A stretch of 64,000 bases of DNA from the NCBI GenBank assembly GCA_937135955.1, contig CAKZOB010000053.1, positions 41,531 through 105,530 of the forward strand, given 5' to 3'. Under the pieces are notes generated by a model that worked only from the letters and a program-made list of their open reading frames with translations, did not search any database and was not told the origin of the DNA. Source of the stretch: an uncultured Anaerolineales bacterium. GTDB taxonomy: Bacteria > Chloroflexota > Anaerolineae > Aggregatilineales > Aggregatilineaceae. Below, one piece after another: positions 43,185-52,040 of the stretch. A program made the translations under genes and the position numbers. Each line of letters starts with the position of its first letter. The stretch's first letter is position 1.

Positions 43185-46100
43185 ATGGCCAGTTTGCACA
43201 TTGCCCGTGTCGCCCGCCAACGCCGTCGTCGCCGCCGCACCCAGGGGCTCACCGCTCCCCGTGTGTTGCGCTGGGGCATCGCCCTGCTGGTGGCGCTGAT
43301 CGGTGCTGTCACGGCCTTGGTAGTGCTCGCCGCGCTGGCCCTGTTCGCTATCTACACCTACTATGCGCGTCAGCTTCCGCCGGCGGAGCGCATCACCGCC
43401 GCCGAGGAAGAAGCGTTCCTCACCAGTGTGTTTTACGACCGATCCGGCCAAAATGTGCTGTACGAAGTGATCGATCCGGCGGGCGGCGACCGGCGCTGGG
43501 TGGACGTAGACACGTTGCCGCAATATTTCCTGGACGCCACGGTGGCCATTGAGGACTCGTCGTTCTACGAAAATCCGGGATTCGACCTGCGGGGCATGGT
43601 GCGCGCCCTGTGGAGCAATCTCACCGGCGGGCAGTTGCAGGGCGGCAGCACCATCACTCAGCAACTGGTGCGCAATGTGCTTTTCAGCGAGGAGGAGCGC
43701 CGCGCCATCAGTTACGAGCGCAAAGTCAAGGAAGTGATCCTGGCCTCCGAAATCTCGCGCTTGTATTCCAAAAAGCAGATTCTGGAGTGGTACGTCAACA
43801 CCAACTTTTACGGTGGCTGGGCCTATGGCATCGAGGCCGCCGCGCAACAATACTTCAGCAAGCCCGCCCGCGACCTGACCCTGGCCGAAGCGGCAATGCT
43901 GGCCGCTATCCCGCAGTTTCCTTTGCAGAATCCCATTGACAACCCGCAGTCGGCCAAGCTGCGCCAGGAAATTGTCCTGCAAACGATGGTGCGCGAGGGC
44001 TACATCACGCAGGCCCAGGCGGACGCGGCCCTGGCCGAGCCGCTGATCGTGCGCCCCTTCACCGACCGTTTTCACCTGACCGCACCGCACTTCTCCACCT
44101 ACGCCCGCGCCGAGGCCGAGGCGATCCTCAACGATCTGGGGCTGGATGGCGCGCGGCTGGTGACGCGGGGCGGCCTGCGCGTCTACACCACCCTTGATGT
44201 TGACCTGCAACTGCAGGCCGAGTGTGTGGCGCGCGCCCAGGTGATGCGTCTGGATGGCCCCGATCCCACAGCTACGCCCAACACCAGCGCGGGCACACCC
44301 TGCCTGGCGGCCAGCTATCTGCCGCCCATCCCCGCCGAGATGATCGGTGTGGAGCGCGAGGTGACCAACGCCGCTGTGGTGGTGTTGCGCGCCGAGACGG
44401 GCGAAATCCTGGCCATGGTGGGCAGCGTGGACTTCTGGAACGAAGGCATCCAGGGCAGCTACAACACAGCGCTGGCGCAGCGGCAGCCCGGCTCGGCTTT
44501 CAAGCCTATCGTCTACACCGCGGCGTTTCTGCAGGGGCCGCTACCCGGCTATCCCAATGGCATCACTGCGGCCACCATGACGTATGACGTGCCACTGACC
44601 TTCGATAACGGCGGGCAGCCCTACACCCCCGTCAACATAGACCGGCAATATCACGGGCCGGTCAGCGTGCGCGACGCCCTGGCCAATTCCTACAATGTGC
44701 CGCCGGTGCAGTTGACCAACATGATCGGGCTGGGGCCAGTCATCCGCACGGCGCACCGGTTGGGCATCAATTCGCTGACCCAGACTGGACGCTACGGGCT
44801 GGCCCTGGCGCTGGGCAGCGGTGAAGTGTCGCTGCTCGACCTGACCTATGCCTACAATGTGTTCAATACCGGCGGCTACATGGTCGGTATGCCAGTGCAC
44901 AAGGATCAGCTCATCCCCGGCTTCCGCACGCTCAACCCCACCGCCATCTTGCGCATCGAAGATGCCGACGGGCAGGTGCTGTGGCAGTACGGCGAAGAAA
45001 CCAATACCTATCAGCGCCGCCTGATCCTGGAACCGGCGCTGGCCTATATTATCACTGACATTCTGTCCGACGCGCAGGCGCGTATGCCGGCCTTTGGGCA
45101 GGGCAGCCCGCTCGACCTGTCGCGGCCTGCTGCGGTGAAAACTGGCACCACCAACGACAACCGCGATAGCTGGACAGTCGGCTACACCCCACAGATTGTG
45201 ACGGGCGTGTGGGTGGGCAATAACAACAACCATTCGATGATCGATGTCACCGGCACAACGGGCGCTGCGCCGATCTGGCACGCGCTGATGGAATACCTTC
45301 ACACGCGCGATTCCCTGCCGCCGCGCGAATGGGAGCGCCCGCCGACGGTGGTAGAGCGCGTGGTGTGCGAACTCTCCGGCCTGCTGCCCACGCGCCATTG
45401 CCCGCAGCGCCGCGAACTGTTCTACGTAGACCCGCAGCGCGGCATTGACACGCAGCCCACCCGGGCGGACACTTACTGGAAGAGCTACAGCGTCAATGTG
45501 TGCACCGGGCGGCTGGCAACGGCTTCCTCCCCGCCCAGTTGCGTGGAAGAGGTGGTGTACTTCGACTATCCGCAGGAGACGCGCGCCTGGGCGCGCGAAA
45601 CCGGACAGCGCTTCCCGCCCACCGAATACGACGACATAAACGCGGCGTCGCCCTTCAGCCCGGTGACAATCATCTCGCCAACGATTCAGGCTCGCGTCCG
45701 GGGTGTGGTGGAGGTGCGCGGCAATGCCACCGCCGAGGATTTCGCTTACTTCCGCCTGGACTATGGCGCGGGTCTGCAGCCGGATGTTTGGCTGCCCATT
45801 GGCCAGGCGCAGACGGTGCCGGGGCGGGGCATCGTGCTGGGCACCTGGGATACCATTGGCCTGAGCGACGGGGCGATCTACGTGCTGCGCCTGACGGTCG
45901 TGCGGGCCGACAACAGCGCCGAACGCGCCTACGTGTCGGTTACGGTGGACAATCAGCCGCCACAGGTGGCGCTGGTCGAGCCTGCGCCGGAGAGCCGCTA
46001 CACGCTCGGCCAGGATGTTCATGTTCCCCTGCGAGCCGAGCCGGAAGACAACGTGCAGATGGCCTATGTGGAGTTCTACCAGGGCGAGGAGTTGATCGCC

Positions 46101-46244
46101 ACCAGCGAAGAATGGCCCTATACCGCCCGCTGGACGTTGGGCGAACCAGGTGTATATGAGTTCTGGGCAGCGGCCTATGACGCCGCCGGCAATCGCGCCC
46201 AGTCCGGGCGCGTGACGATATACGTTGAGGGCAGCGGCGATTAG
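43185..46244 (+). CDS. Class A penicillin-binding protein (transglycosylase/transpeptidase)
   Basis: The 1019-residue protein has one N-terminal membrane segment (LRWGIALLVALIGAVTALVV). A GT51 glycosyltransferase domain follows (IEDSSFYENPGFD, QGGSTITQQLVRN, KVKEVILASEI, NTNFYGGWAYGIEAAAQQYF). The transpeptidase domain has SxxK in PGSAFKPIVY, SYN and KTGTTNDNRDSW. The last 250 residues are two Ig-like modules (SPVTIISPTIQARVRGVVEV, DNQPPQVALVEPAP). It polymerises and cross-links peptidoglycan. It is long for the class because of the added domains. It diverges from the OmpR-type regulator. Confidence 0.93.
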   Translation: MASLHIARVARQRRRRRRTQGLTAPRVLRWGIALLVALIGAVTALVVLAALALFAIYTYYARQLPPAERITAAEEEAFLTSVFYDRSGQNVLYEVIDPAGGDRRWVDVDTLPQYFLDATVAIEDSSFYENPGFDLRGMVRALWSNLTGGQLQGGSTITQQLVRNVLFSEEERRAISYERKVKEVILASEISRLYSKKQILEWYVNTNFYGGWAYGIEAAAQQYFSKPARDLTLAEAAMLAAIPQFPLQNPIDNPQSAKLRQEIVLQTMVREGYITQAQADAALAEPLIVRPFTDRFHLTAPHFSTYARAEAEAILNDLGLDGARLVTRGGLRVYTTLDVDLQLQAECVARAQVMRLDGPDPTATPNTSAGTPCLAASYLPPIPAEMIGVEREVTNAAVVVLRAETGEILAMVGSVDFWNEGIQGSYNTALAQRQPGSAFKPIVYTAAFLQGPLPGYPNGITAATMTYDVPLTFDNGGQPYTPVNIDRQYHGPVSVRDALANSYNVPPVQLTNMIGLGPVIRTAHRLGINSLTQTGRYGLALALGSGEVSLLDLTYAYNVFNTGGYMVGMPVHKDQLIPGFRTLNPTAILRIEDADGQVLWQYGEETNTYQRRLILEPALAYIITDILSDAQARMPAFGQGSPLDLSRPAAVKTGTTNDNRDSWTVGYTPQIVTGVWVGNNNNHSMIDVTGTTGAAPIWHALMEYLHTRDSLPPREWERPPTVVERVVCELSGLLPTRHCPQRRELFYVDPQRGIDTQPTRADTYWKSYSVNVCTGRLATASSPPSCVEEVVYFDYPQETRAWARETGQRFPPTEYDDINAASPFSPVTIISPTIQARVRGVVEVRGNATAEDFAYFRLDYGAGLQPDVWLPIGQAQTVPGRGIVLGTWDTIGLSDGAIYVLRLTVVRADNSAERAYVSVTVDNQPPQVALVEPAPESRYTLGQDVHVPLRAEPEDNVQMAYVEFYQGEELIATSEEWPYTARWTLGEPGVYEFWAAAYDAAGNRAQSGRVTIYVEGSGD

Positions 46245-46271
46245 GCCACGCCCGTCCGGAGAGATGATTTG

Positions 46272-47123
46272 ATGACCCCTAGCTGGCACAGCCTGTACGT
46301 CGCCGATGTCTCGCCAGAAGCAGTCAGCGCAGCGCTCATCAGCGTGCTGGGCAGACACGGCTATACCCCCTACGATCCGTTCCCCGGCGGCGCAGGCACT
46401 CCGCCTGGGCTGACCGATCTGGTGCGGCTGTTCGTCGCGCCCGCCCAAGAAGGCGGGGTGCGCGTGTTGGGAGTGCTGGATCGGGCGCTGTGCACGGAAC
46501 TGAGCGCCGCCCTGGACAGGCCGGTGCTGGTGGCCTGGCTGGACGAAAAGAGCGGCGGCTTTGCCCTGGCGATGGGCAATACCATTGACGAGACGCCCGA
46601 TGCCCTTGTCCCCTATCTGCGCATCGGCTCCACGCTGGATGATCTGCGGCGAGCCTGGGCTGGCGAAGTGCGCGTGGACGCGCCGCCGGACGAGGCTCAG
46701 GCGGGGCAGCAGTTACCCCCCGCCCTGCGCGATCTGGCTGAGCAACAGGGCGTTGACCTGCGCAAGGCAGGCTCTTTGTTCGAACAACTTAGCGGTCGCC
46801 TGTTCGGGGGATTGGCCGGGCAGGCGGGCGAATCAACCGCCGAGCAGGAAGCAGCCCGCGCGGTGTTGATGGGCGGCGGGCGCGATCTGTGGAACAGCCT
46901 GGCCGGGGTGCGGGTGTGCGCCATCGCCAGCCTGTTGACGCTGCCCGCCAACTGGCGCGAACCGGATTGGGACGCGGTGCGCGACGCTTATCACGCCTGC
47001 CGGATGCGCGAACGGTACCCGCGCATGACCCCCCTGCCGGGCGACCGGGCAGCCCTGGCCGCCGTGCCAGATGCCGCTGCCTATTGGCCCGTGTTCATGG
47101 GGCGGACGCGCGCGGAGGGATAG
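46272..47123 (+). CDS. Hypothetical soluble protein
   Basis: The 283-residue product has no recognised family. An N-terminal alpha/beta region (SWHSLYVADVSPEAVSAAL) precedes LVAWLDEKSGGFALAMGN. A middle helix (PALRDLAEQQGVDLRKAGSLFEQLSGRLFGGL) links to a helical C-terminus. No signal or membrane segment is seen. GGAGAGATGATTTG precedes the ATG. It starts 27 nt after the PBP stop and 1 nt before the methyltransferase start, so it belongs to that operon. Confidence 0.6.
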   Translation: MTPSWHSLYVADVSPEAVSAALISVLGRHGYTPYDPFPGGAGTPPGLTDLVRLFVAPAQEGGVRVLGVLDRALCTELSAALDRPVLVAWLDEKSGGFALAMGNTIDETPDALVPYLRIGSTLDDLRRAWAGEVRVDAPPDEAQAGQQLPPALRDLAEQQGVDLRKAGSLFEQLSGRLFGGLAGQAGESTAEQEAARAVLMGGGRDLWNSLAGVRVCAIASLLTLPANWREPDWDAVRDAYHACRMRERYPRMTPLPGDRAALAAVPDAAAYWPVFMGRTRAEG

Positions 47124-47124
47124 C

Positions 47125-47685
47125 GTGGCTGAGAGCGATCGGGCGCGCTGGGATCGCCGTTATGCCGAGCCATCCGACCGTCTGAAGCGCGGGCCAACTC
47201 CTCTCCTGGAGCGTTACGCGCCGCGCAGAGAGGGGCTGCGGGCGCTGGAACTGGCCTGTGGACTGGGGCACAACGCTCTGTGGTTGGCCGCGCAGGGCTA
47301 CACGGTGGACGCCCTGGACATCAGCTATGCGGCGCTGCGTCATGCGCGGGCAGAAATGCTGCGGCGGGGGTTGCAGGGAGTCAACTTCATCGTGGCCGAT
47401 CTCGACGAATTCGCACTGCCGCGCTGTCAGTACGATCTGGTCCTGATCTTCCGTTTCTTCGACCGGCGTCTGTTCCCATCCATACGCGAGCGCGTGCGAC
47501 CCGGTGGCCTGGTGATCTATCAGACTTTCAACGTGCGGCACCGCGCCCATCGCCCGTCGTGCTCGCCCGATCATATGGTGCGCCTGGGCGAGCTACCTGC
47601 TCATTTCCCCGGCTGGGAAGTCCTGGAAGCGCGCGACGAGGGCACACTGAGCAGTTTCGTCGGGCGCAAGCCCGCGGCAGGGTGA
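47125..47685 (+). CDS. SAM-dependent methyltransferase
   Basis: The 186-residue class I methyltransferase has motif I LELACGLGHNALWLAAQG, DALDISYAAL and IVADLDEF, then YDLVLIFRFFDRRLF and VRPGGLVIYQTF. It resembles the small tellurite-resistance TehB-like group. The start is a GTG immediately after the preceding stop with GGAGGGATAGC upstream, so translation is coupled. The methyl acceptor is unknown. Confidence 0.8.
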   Translation: MAESDRARWDRRYAEPSDRLKRGPTPLLERYAPRREGLRALELACGLGHNALWLAAQGYTVDALDISYAALRHARAEMLRRGLQGVNFIVADLDEFALPRCQYDLVLIFRFFDRRLFPSIRERVRPGGLVIYQTFNVRHRAHRPSCSPDHMVRLGELPAHFPGWEVLEARDEGTLSSFVGRKPAAG

Positions 47686-47703
47686 GCGGAAATCATCCGC
47701 GAT

Positions 47704-47896
47704 GTCGCCGATACGGACGTTCATATCTCACCAGCGCTCGCCCCAGGCGCGGACACCGTGCCTCACCCAGGTTCCGCGTATTGGCGCGGACTGTTGTAAA
47801 CGCGGCGTGACATGGCCCCCGGCGAATTGCTGATCAGGTAATTGGTTTGACTGAGAATGGGGAGTTCGTCGCGCCAAGCGAGCAGCAGATCGGCAA
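47704..47896 (-). pseudogene. Decayed fragment of a kynureninase-like gene
   Basis: The reverse complement matches the first part of the kynU gene at about 16187-16378 over roughly 190 nt with about 85 percent identity. It still reads LAWRDELPILSQTNYLISNS in frame. A one-base deletion (GCGGATACC becomes GCGGAACC) and a TGG-to-TGA change destroy the frame. The rest of the gene is missing. The AT-richer DNA between it and the glycosyltransferase start (47900-48061) holds no gene. Confidence 0.85.
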
Positions 47897-48061
47897 AGGG
47901 CGGAAGTCTCATCTTGCTTCCCCCAAGCGAAGATTACCTTCTTCAGCATGAAATCATAGTATTTGCCCGGCATGTCCTCGCGCGGTATTTTCGTGGAAAT
48001 ACAACAAACTTCTCACGTTACATTTTCCATTCAACTTTTTAAAGCTCTAACTCTAGAAGTT

Positions 48062-49219
48062 ATGGAGACAGCGTTCTGGGTGAACACCAGGCATTCAGCG
48101 GTGGATGGCTATTGCTACTTCATAGGCAGCAGAGCCGATCACCAGGCGGTGACCGAGTATTTGCACGGTCTGGCTCTGGAACTGGCCGCACGGGGGCATC
48201 GTGTTATTCTGTTGCTGGAAAGCCGCCGGGTAGCGGTCACCGAAGAGCCAGCTAGCAATCCCGCCGTGCTGGTCTTCCCTTCGCGCTGGCCAACCAGGCC
48301 ACAAGATGTGCGCTTCCTCTACCGCCTGATCCGCCAGCACCGCCCTGACTGTCTGATCGGCAACTTTGGTACGGCCAACCTGATGACAACGCTGGGATGG
48401 TTGATGCGGGTGCCGCAGCGCGTCGCCTGGCACCGTACCATGAGCACAGCGGTCTATGGGGATGCAACCTCCCGATCCAAAGCGCGATGGCGGGAAACCC
48501 GACGAAAAATCGTCTACAAACTGGCCACTCGTGTCATCGCCAACTCGCAGGCAGCTTCTCAGGATGTGCAGCGCGTCTACGGCGTTCCGCCACACAAGTG
48601 TCATGTCTTCTACGACTCCCTGGCCGATCCCCTGCCCACCCTGCCTGCACACCAGCCTGGCAACCAACCACTCATCGTATGTGTGGCGCGCCTCGCCCCT
48701 ATGAAAGGGCAAGACACCCTCATCCGGGCCATCGCCCTGCTCACGGATGATCTACCTGAAGTGCGGGCCGAATTCGTGGGCGATGGCCCGCAACGCTCAA
48801 ACTACGAACGCCTGGCGCAGCAACTCGGCGTGGCCGATCGCTGTACTTTCGTCGGTCACGTGCCGCACGACGAGGTGCTTGCTCGCATGGCCGCGGCCAC
48901 TGTCTGCGTCATGCCTACCCGTAGCGAAGCGTTCGGGCTGGTCAATATCGAAGCGATGGCGGTCGGCACGCCGGTAGTGGCTTCTCAGGTGGGCGGCATC
49001 CCGGAAATCATCCGCGACGGCCAGGATGGCTTCCTGGTGCCCCCAGACGACCCGCAGGCCCTGGCCGACAGGCTTCGCCTCTTGTTGACCGATCCCGCGC
49101 TCCGCGCGCGCATGAGTCAGAGCGCCCGGCAACGCTTCCTGGACTGCTTTGAGCAGCGAGCGAATATCGCCCGACAGGCCGACTGGTTCGAGGCTTTGGT
49201 TGCCGACAGCAAGCGCTGA
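48062..49219 (+). CDS. Glycosyltransferase family 4 protein
   Basis: The 385-residue cytoplasmic or membrane-associated enzyme has an N-terminal acceptor domain (TEYLHGLALELAARGHRVIL). The C-terminal donor domain has VCVARLAPMKGQDTLIRA, FVGDGPQRSNYERL and EAFGLVNIEAMAVGTPVVAS with the E-x7-E motif, then GGIPEII. It probably builds a surface polysaccharide or glycolipid. The ATG at 48062 is favoured by the fold start, though its ribosome-binding site is weak; the frame opens at 47963. Its upstream region differs in base composition and borders the kynU fragment, which suggests local rearrangement. Confidence 0.88.
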   Translation: METAFWVNTRHSAVDGYCYFIGSRADHQAVTEYLHGLALELAARGHRVILLLESRRVAVTEEPASNPAVLVFPSRWPTRPQDVRFLYRLIRQHRPDCLIGNFGTANLMTTLGWLMRVPQRVAWHRTMSTAVYGDATSRSKARWRETRRKIVYKLATRVIANSQAASQDVQRVYGVPPHKCHVFYDSLADPLPTLPAHQPGNQPLIVCVARLAPMKGQDTLIRAIALLTDDLPEVRAEFVGDGPQRSNYERLAQQLGVADRCTFVGHVPHDEVLARMAAATVCVMPTRSEAFGLVNIEAMAVGTPVVASQVGGIPEIIRDGQDGFLVPPDDPQALADRLRLLLTDPALRARMSQSARQRFLDCFEQRANIARQADWFEALVADSKR

Positions 49220-49354
49220 CTGGCCGCTTTGCGTCTCAGGCGCGGTCCTGAGCGGGCGTACGCCCCCGCGCCCGCCGCGCTCGCGCTAGACCGCATCCAG
49301 GACGGCTGGTATGATTGAGCCGTTTTGGTTAGCAGCTCACCTGGGAGAAAAATC

Positions 49355-49615
49355 GTGCGCATCACCATCGAATTGCGGCTGATCCCCCGCTACCGGGTGA
49401 TGGATTACCTGGTACAGGCGGGCGGTACGCCGGTCGAGCCGCTTTCCGTCGTCGGTCGGGGCTGGACCGCCACCATTGAGGCGCTGGAACCGGATCGTCT
49501 GGGCCTGGTGCAGGTGCCGCGCGACTGTCTGGTGATCGAGGGCGACGAAGCCGCCGTGGAGCGCGTGCGCGCCTTCATGCAGCGTCAGGTAGATCGCCTG
49601 CGCCAGCGACGCTGA
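49355..49615 (+). CDS. Small hypothetical protein upstream of moaA
   Basis: The 86-residue product starts at GTG after CTGGGAGAAAAATC. It contains RITIELRLIPRYRVMDYLV, GGTPVEPLSVVGRGWTATI and AVERVRAFMQRQVDRLRQR, suggesting an alpha/beta fold with a basic C-terminal helix. No family is recognised. It lies 63 nt before moaA on the same strand. A perfect TATAAT (49641-49646) sits between them. Confidence 0.55.
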   Translation: MRITIELRLIPRYRVMDYLVQAGGTPVEPLSVVGRGWTATIEALEPDRLGLVQVPRDCLVIEGDEAAVERVRAFMQRQVDRLRQRR

Positions 49616-49640
49616 GTCTGGAGATTGGCTGTGACAGCGC

Positions 49641-49646
49641 TATAAT
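49641..49646 (+). promoter_or_regulatory. Possible -10 element of moaA
   Basis: TATAAT lies 32 nt upstream of the moaA ATG, after GC. No good -35 is found 16-18 nt before it. Confidence 0.4.
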
Positions 49647-49678
49647 CTTCAACAACATCTTGTAATTTGCCTGAGGCT

Positions 49679-50713
49679 ATGCCCGTGAGTCATTCTGCAT
49701 CGTCCGCTCTCTTGCTCGACCGCCTGGGGCGGCCCTTCCGCGACCTGCGCATCTCGGTCACGGACCGCTGCAACTTCCGCTGCGGCTACTGTATGCCGGA
49801 GGAAGTCTTCGGCGAGCGCTACCGTTTCCTGCCCAAGGGCGATTTGCTGACCTTCGAGGAAATCACGCGCGTGGCCCGCCTGATGATCGGCCTGGGCGCG
49901 CGCAAAATCCGCCTGACGGGGGGTGAGCCGCTCGTCCGTCAGCAGATCGAGCGCCTGGTGACACAACTCGCCGCGCTGGAGGGGCTGGCAGACCTGGCCA
50001 TGACCACCAACGGTTTTCTGCTGGCGGAGAAAGCCGCCGCCCTGCGCGACGCTGGTCTGCACCGCGTGACGGTGAGCCTGGATAGCCTGGACGACGAAGT
50101 CTTCCGCCGCATGAACGGGGGGCGTTCCGGCGTCGCGCCAGTGCTGGAAGGCATCGCCGCGGCGGAACGCGCTGGCCTGACGCCGATCAAGATCAACACG
50201 GTGGTGCAGCGCGGTGTCAACGATCATACGCTGCTCGACCTGGCCCGCTTCTGCCGCGAGCGGGGTTACATCGTCCGTTTCATCGAGTATATGGACGTGG
50301 GCAACCTCAACGGCTGGCGGCGCGAGGATGTGGTACCCGCCGCCGAAATTGTCGCGCGCATTGATGCTGTGTGGCCAGTGGAACCGATTCCCGGCAATTA
50401 CCCCGGCGAAGTCGCCAACCGTTTCCGCTACCGCGATGGGGGCGGCGAGATCGGCGTGATCGCCTCGGTGACACAGCCGTTCTGCGGCGACTGTACACGG
50501 TTGCGCCTGTCGCCGGAGGGCAAACTCTATACCTGCCTGTTCGGGACGCAGGGCACCGACCTGCGCGGGCCGCTGCGCGCGGGCGCGACCGATGCCGAAC
50601 TGCTCGACCTGGTGACCGGCGTCTGGCGGGCGCGGACGGATCGCTATTCCGAACTGCGCGCGCAGATGGACTCCCCGCGGCACAAAGTGGAGATGTATCA
50701 CATCGGCGGGTGA
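49679..50713 (+). CDS. moaA: GTP 3',8-cyclase (molybdenum cofactor biosynthesis)
   Basis: The 344-residue radical SAM enzyme starts cofactor synthesis by converting GTP to a cyclic intermediate for MoaC. The first cluster motif CNFRCGYC lies in [15 protein letters not shown]. The second cluster is in [30 protein letters not shown] and the C-terminal GG are also present. ATG 49679 follows TGAGGCT. It begins the moaA-moaD-moaE-moaC run. Confidence 0.95.
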   Translation: MPVSHSASSALLLDRLGRPFRDLRISVTDRCNFRCGYCMPEEVFGERYRFLPKGDLLTFEEITRVARLMIGLGARKIRLTGGEPLVRQQIERLVTQLAALEGLADLAMTTNGFLLAEKAAALRDAGLHRVTVSLDSLDDEVFRRMNGGRSGVAPVLEGIAAAERAGLTPIKINTVVQRGVNDHTLLDLARFCRERGYIVRFIEYMDVGNLNGWRREDVVPAAEIVARIDAVWPVEPIPGNYPGEVANRFRYRDGGGEIGVIASVTQPFCGDCTRLRLSPEGKLYTCLFGTQGTDLRGPLRAGATDAELLDLVTGVWRARTDRYSELRAQMDSPRHKVEMYHIGG

Positions 50714-50720
50714 TGAGATT

Positions 50721-50785
50721 GTGAATTTCAGATTGCGGATTGCGAATTGCGGAATGCCCCCTTCAAATCCGCCATTCGCAACCCT
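50721..50785. repeat. Short AT-type intergenic repeat (GATTGCGGATTGCG)
   Basis: TTCAGATTGCGGATTGCGAA with inverse pieces (ATCCGCCATTCGCAACC) forms an imperfect hairpin between moaA and moaD. It is the only copy of this type here. Confidence 0.5.
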
Positions 50786-50821
50786 GTTCGCCTGAAGACG
50801 GGGCCTGCTACGGTGATTTCT

Positions 50822-51070
50822 ATGAAAGTCAAGGTGACGTTCTACGGCGGATTGAAACAAGAGGTGGGCAGCAAACAGCAGATCATCGAGCTGCCCGGCG
50901 AGTCGGCCACGGTGGCGACGCTCGCCGAGGTGCTGCTGGCCCGCTATCCGGCGTTGGCCCCGCGCCTGGCGACGGTAGCCTATGCCGTCGGCGATACGCT
51001 GGTCGGGCCGGAACACCTCTTGCGCGACGGAGACGAAGCGGCGTTGTTGCCGCCGGTGAGTGGAGGCTGA
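50822..51070 (+). CDS. moaD: Molybdopterin synthase sulfur carrier subunit
   Basis: The 82-residue ubiquitin-like protein ends in the required Gly-Gly (LLPPVSGG) that carries the thiocarboxylate. KVKVTFYGGLKQEVG and ELPGESATVATLAEVL fit the fold. The ATG at 50822 matches the family start. It is followed by moaE after 3 nt. Confidence 0.9.
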   Translation: MKVKVTFYGGLKQEVGSKQQIIELPGESATVATLAEVLLARYPALAPRLATVAYAVGDTLVGPEHLLRDGDEAALLPPVSGG

Positions 51071-51073
51071 AGC

Positions 51074-51517
51074 ATGGGACGCTGGATCACCGAAGAACCG
51101 CTGGCGCTTGAACCGTTGCTGCAGGAGACCGAAGACCCGTCCTGCGGCGCACTGGTTGTCTTCTACGGCACGGTGCGCGATCACAATGACGGGCGTCCGG
51201 TGCGCGCCATGACCTATGAGGCGCACGTCAGCCTGGCCGAAAAGGTGCTGCGCGAGATCGAGGCTGAGGTCCTGGAGCGGTTCGATGTGCGTCAGTGCCG
51301 CATTCAGCATCGCGTGGGCTTGCTGCAACTGGGCGAGCCGAGCGTCCTGATCGTGGTGCGCGCCGGTCACCGCGACGCCGCCTACGCTGCTTCGCGCTAT
51401 GCCATTGACGAAGTCAAGCAGCGCGCGCCGATCTGGAAAGAAGAGCACTACGCCGACGGTGACAGCCGTTACCTGGACGGCGTCCCCCTGACCCGAAAGG
51501 ACGAAACCCCCGCATGA
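51074..51517 (+). CDS. moaE: Molybdopterin synthase catalytic subunit
   Basis: The 147-residue protein transfers sulfur from MoaD to form molybdopterin. CGALVVFYGTVRDHNDGRPV, LTYEAHVS-like MTYEAHVSLAEK, HRVGLLQLGEPSVLIVV and the catalytic-lysine region RAPIWKEEHY are present. Its last 4 nt overlap moaC (ATGA), so translation is coupled. Confidence 0.93.
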   Translation: MGRWITEEPLALEPLLQETEDPSCGALVVFYGTVRDHNDGRPVRAMTYEAHVSLAEKVLREIEAEVLERFDVRQCRIQHRVGLLQLGEPSVLIVVRAGHRDAAYAASRYAIDEVKQRAPIWKEEHYADGDSRYLDGVPLTRKDETPA

Positions 51518-51969
51518 AGGACGTGACCAGCAAATCGCCGACGCTGCGCGAAGCGGTCGCCGAGGCCAAGATCACCATGCCGCCGGAGATTCAAACCATG
51601 CTGCGCGAGCGCCGTCTGGAGAAAGGCGACGCCCTGGAAATCGGGCGCGTCGCCGGCGTGATGGCGGCCAAACGCACCTGGGAGATCATCCCCTTCTGCC
51701 ACCCGCTGCCCATCACCGGCGCGGAGATCGCCTATGACTTCGAGCCGGACGGCGTGCGCATCCGCGCCAGCGTGCGCACTGTCGCCCCGACCGGCGTGGA
51801 AATGGAGGCGCTCACCGCCGCCAGTGTGACCGCGCTGACGCTCTACGACATGCTCAAACCGCACACCAAAGAACTGGAAATCGTCGAGACGCGCCTGCTG
51901 ATGAAGACGGGCGGCAAAAGCGGCGACTACTTCCGCCAGGGTGCTGAACTGATCAGCCGCGGAGAGTGA
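51514..51969 (+). CDS. moaC: Cyclic pyranopterin monophosphate synthase
   Basis: The 151-residue enzyme acts on the MoaA product. GVMAAKRTWEIIPFCHPLPITGAEI and PTGVEMEALTAASVTALTLYDM are diagnostic, with the C-terminal lysines in LLMKTGGKSG. The ATG overlaps the moaE stop. A strong terminator follows at 51976. Confidence 0.95.
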   Translation: MKDVTSKSPTLREAVAEAKITMPPEIQTMLRERRLEKGDALEIGRVAGVMAAKRTWEIIPFCHPLPITGAEIAYDFEPDGVRIRASVRTVAPTGVEMEALTAASVTALTLYDMLKPHTKELEIVETRLLMKTGGKSGDYFRQGAELISRGE

Positions 51970-51975
51970 AACAGC

Positions 51976-52005
51976 AAGGGGCGTCGCAGCGAACGCCCCT
52001 TTTCT
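51976..52005 (+). terminator. Intrinsic terminator of the moa operon
   Basis: AAGGGGCGT and ACGCCCCTT form a 9-bp stem with an 8-nt loop, followed by TTCT. It lies 6 nt after the moaC stop and converges with the gene at 52041. Confidence 0.85.
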
Positions 52006-52040
52006 ATGCCTGGCCATTTTCCGCTGAAAAGACCGCCTGC

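Noticed and set aside
44541..46448. 635-codon minus-strand frame opposite the penicillin-binding protein
   Set aside because: The sense strand carries intact transpeptidase motifs, and the antisense frame has none.
47728..47973. 81-codon minus-strand frame as a real gene
   Set aside because: Most of it is an out-of-frame translation of the decayed kynureninase fragment.
49254..49265. GGGCGTACGCCC palindrome as an operator
   Set aside because: It is short, GC rich and single, expected by chance in this DNA, with no promoter nearby.
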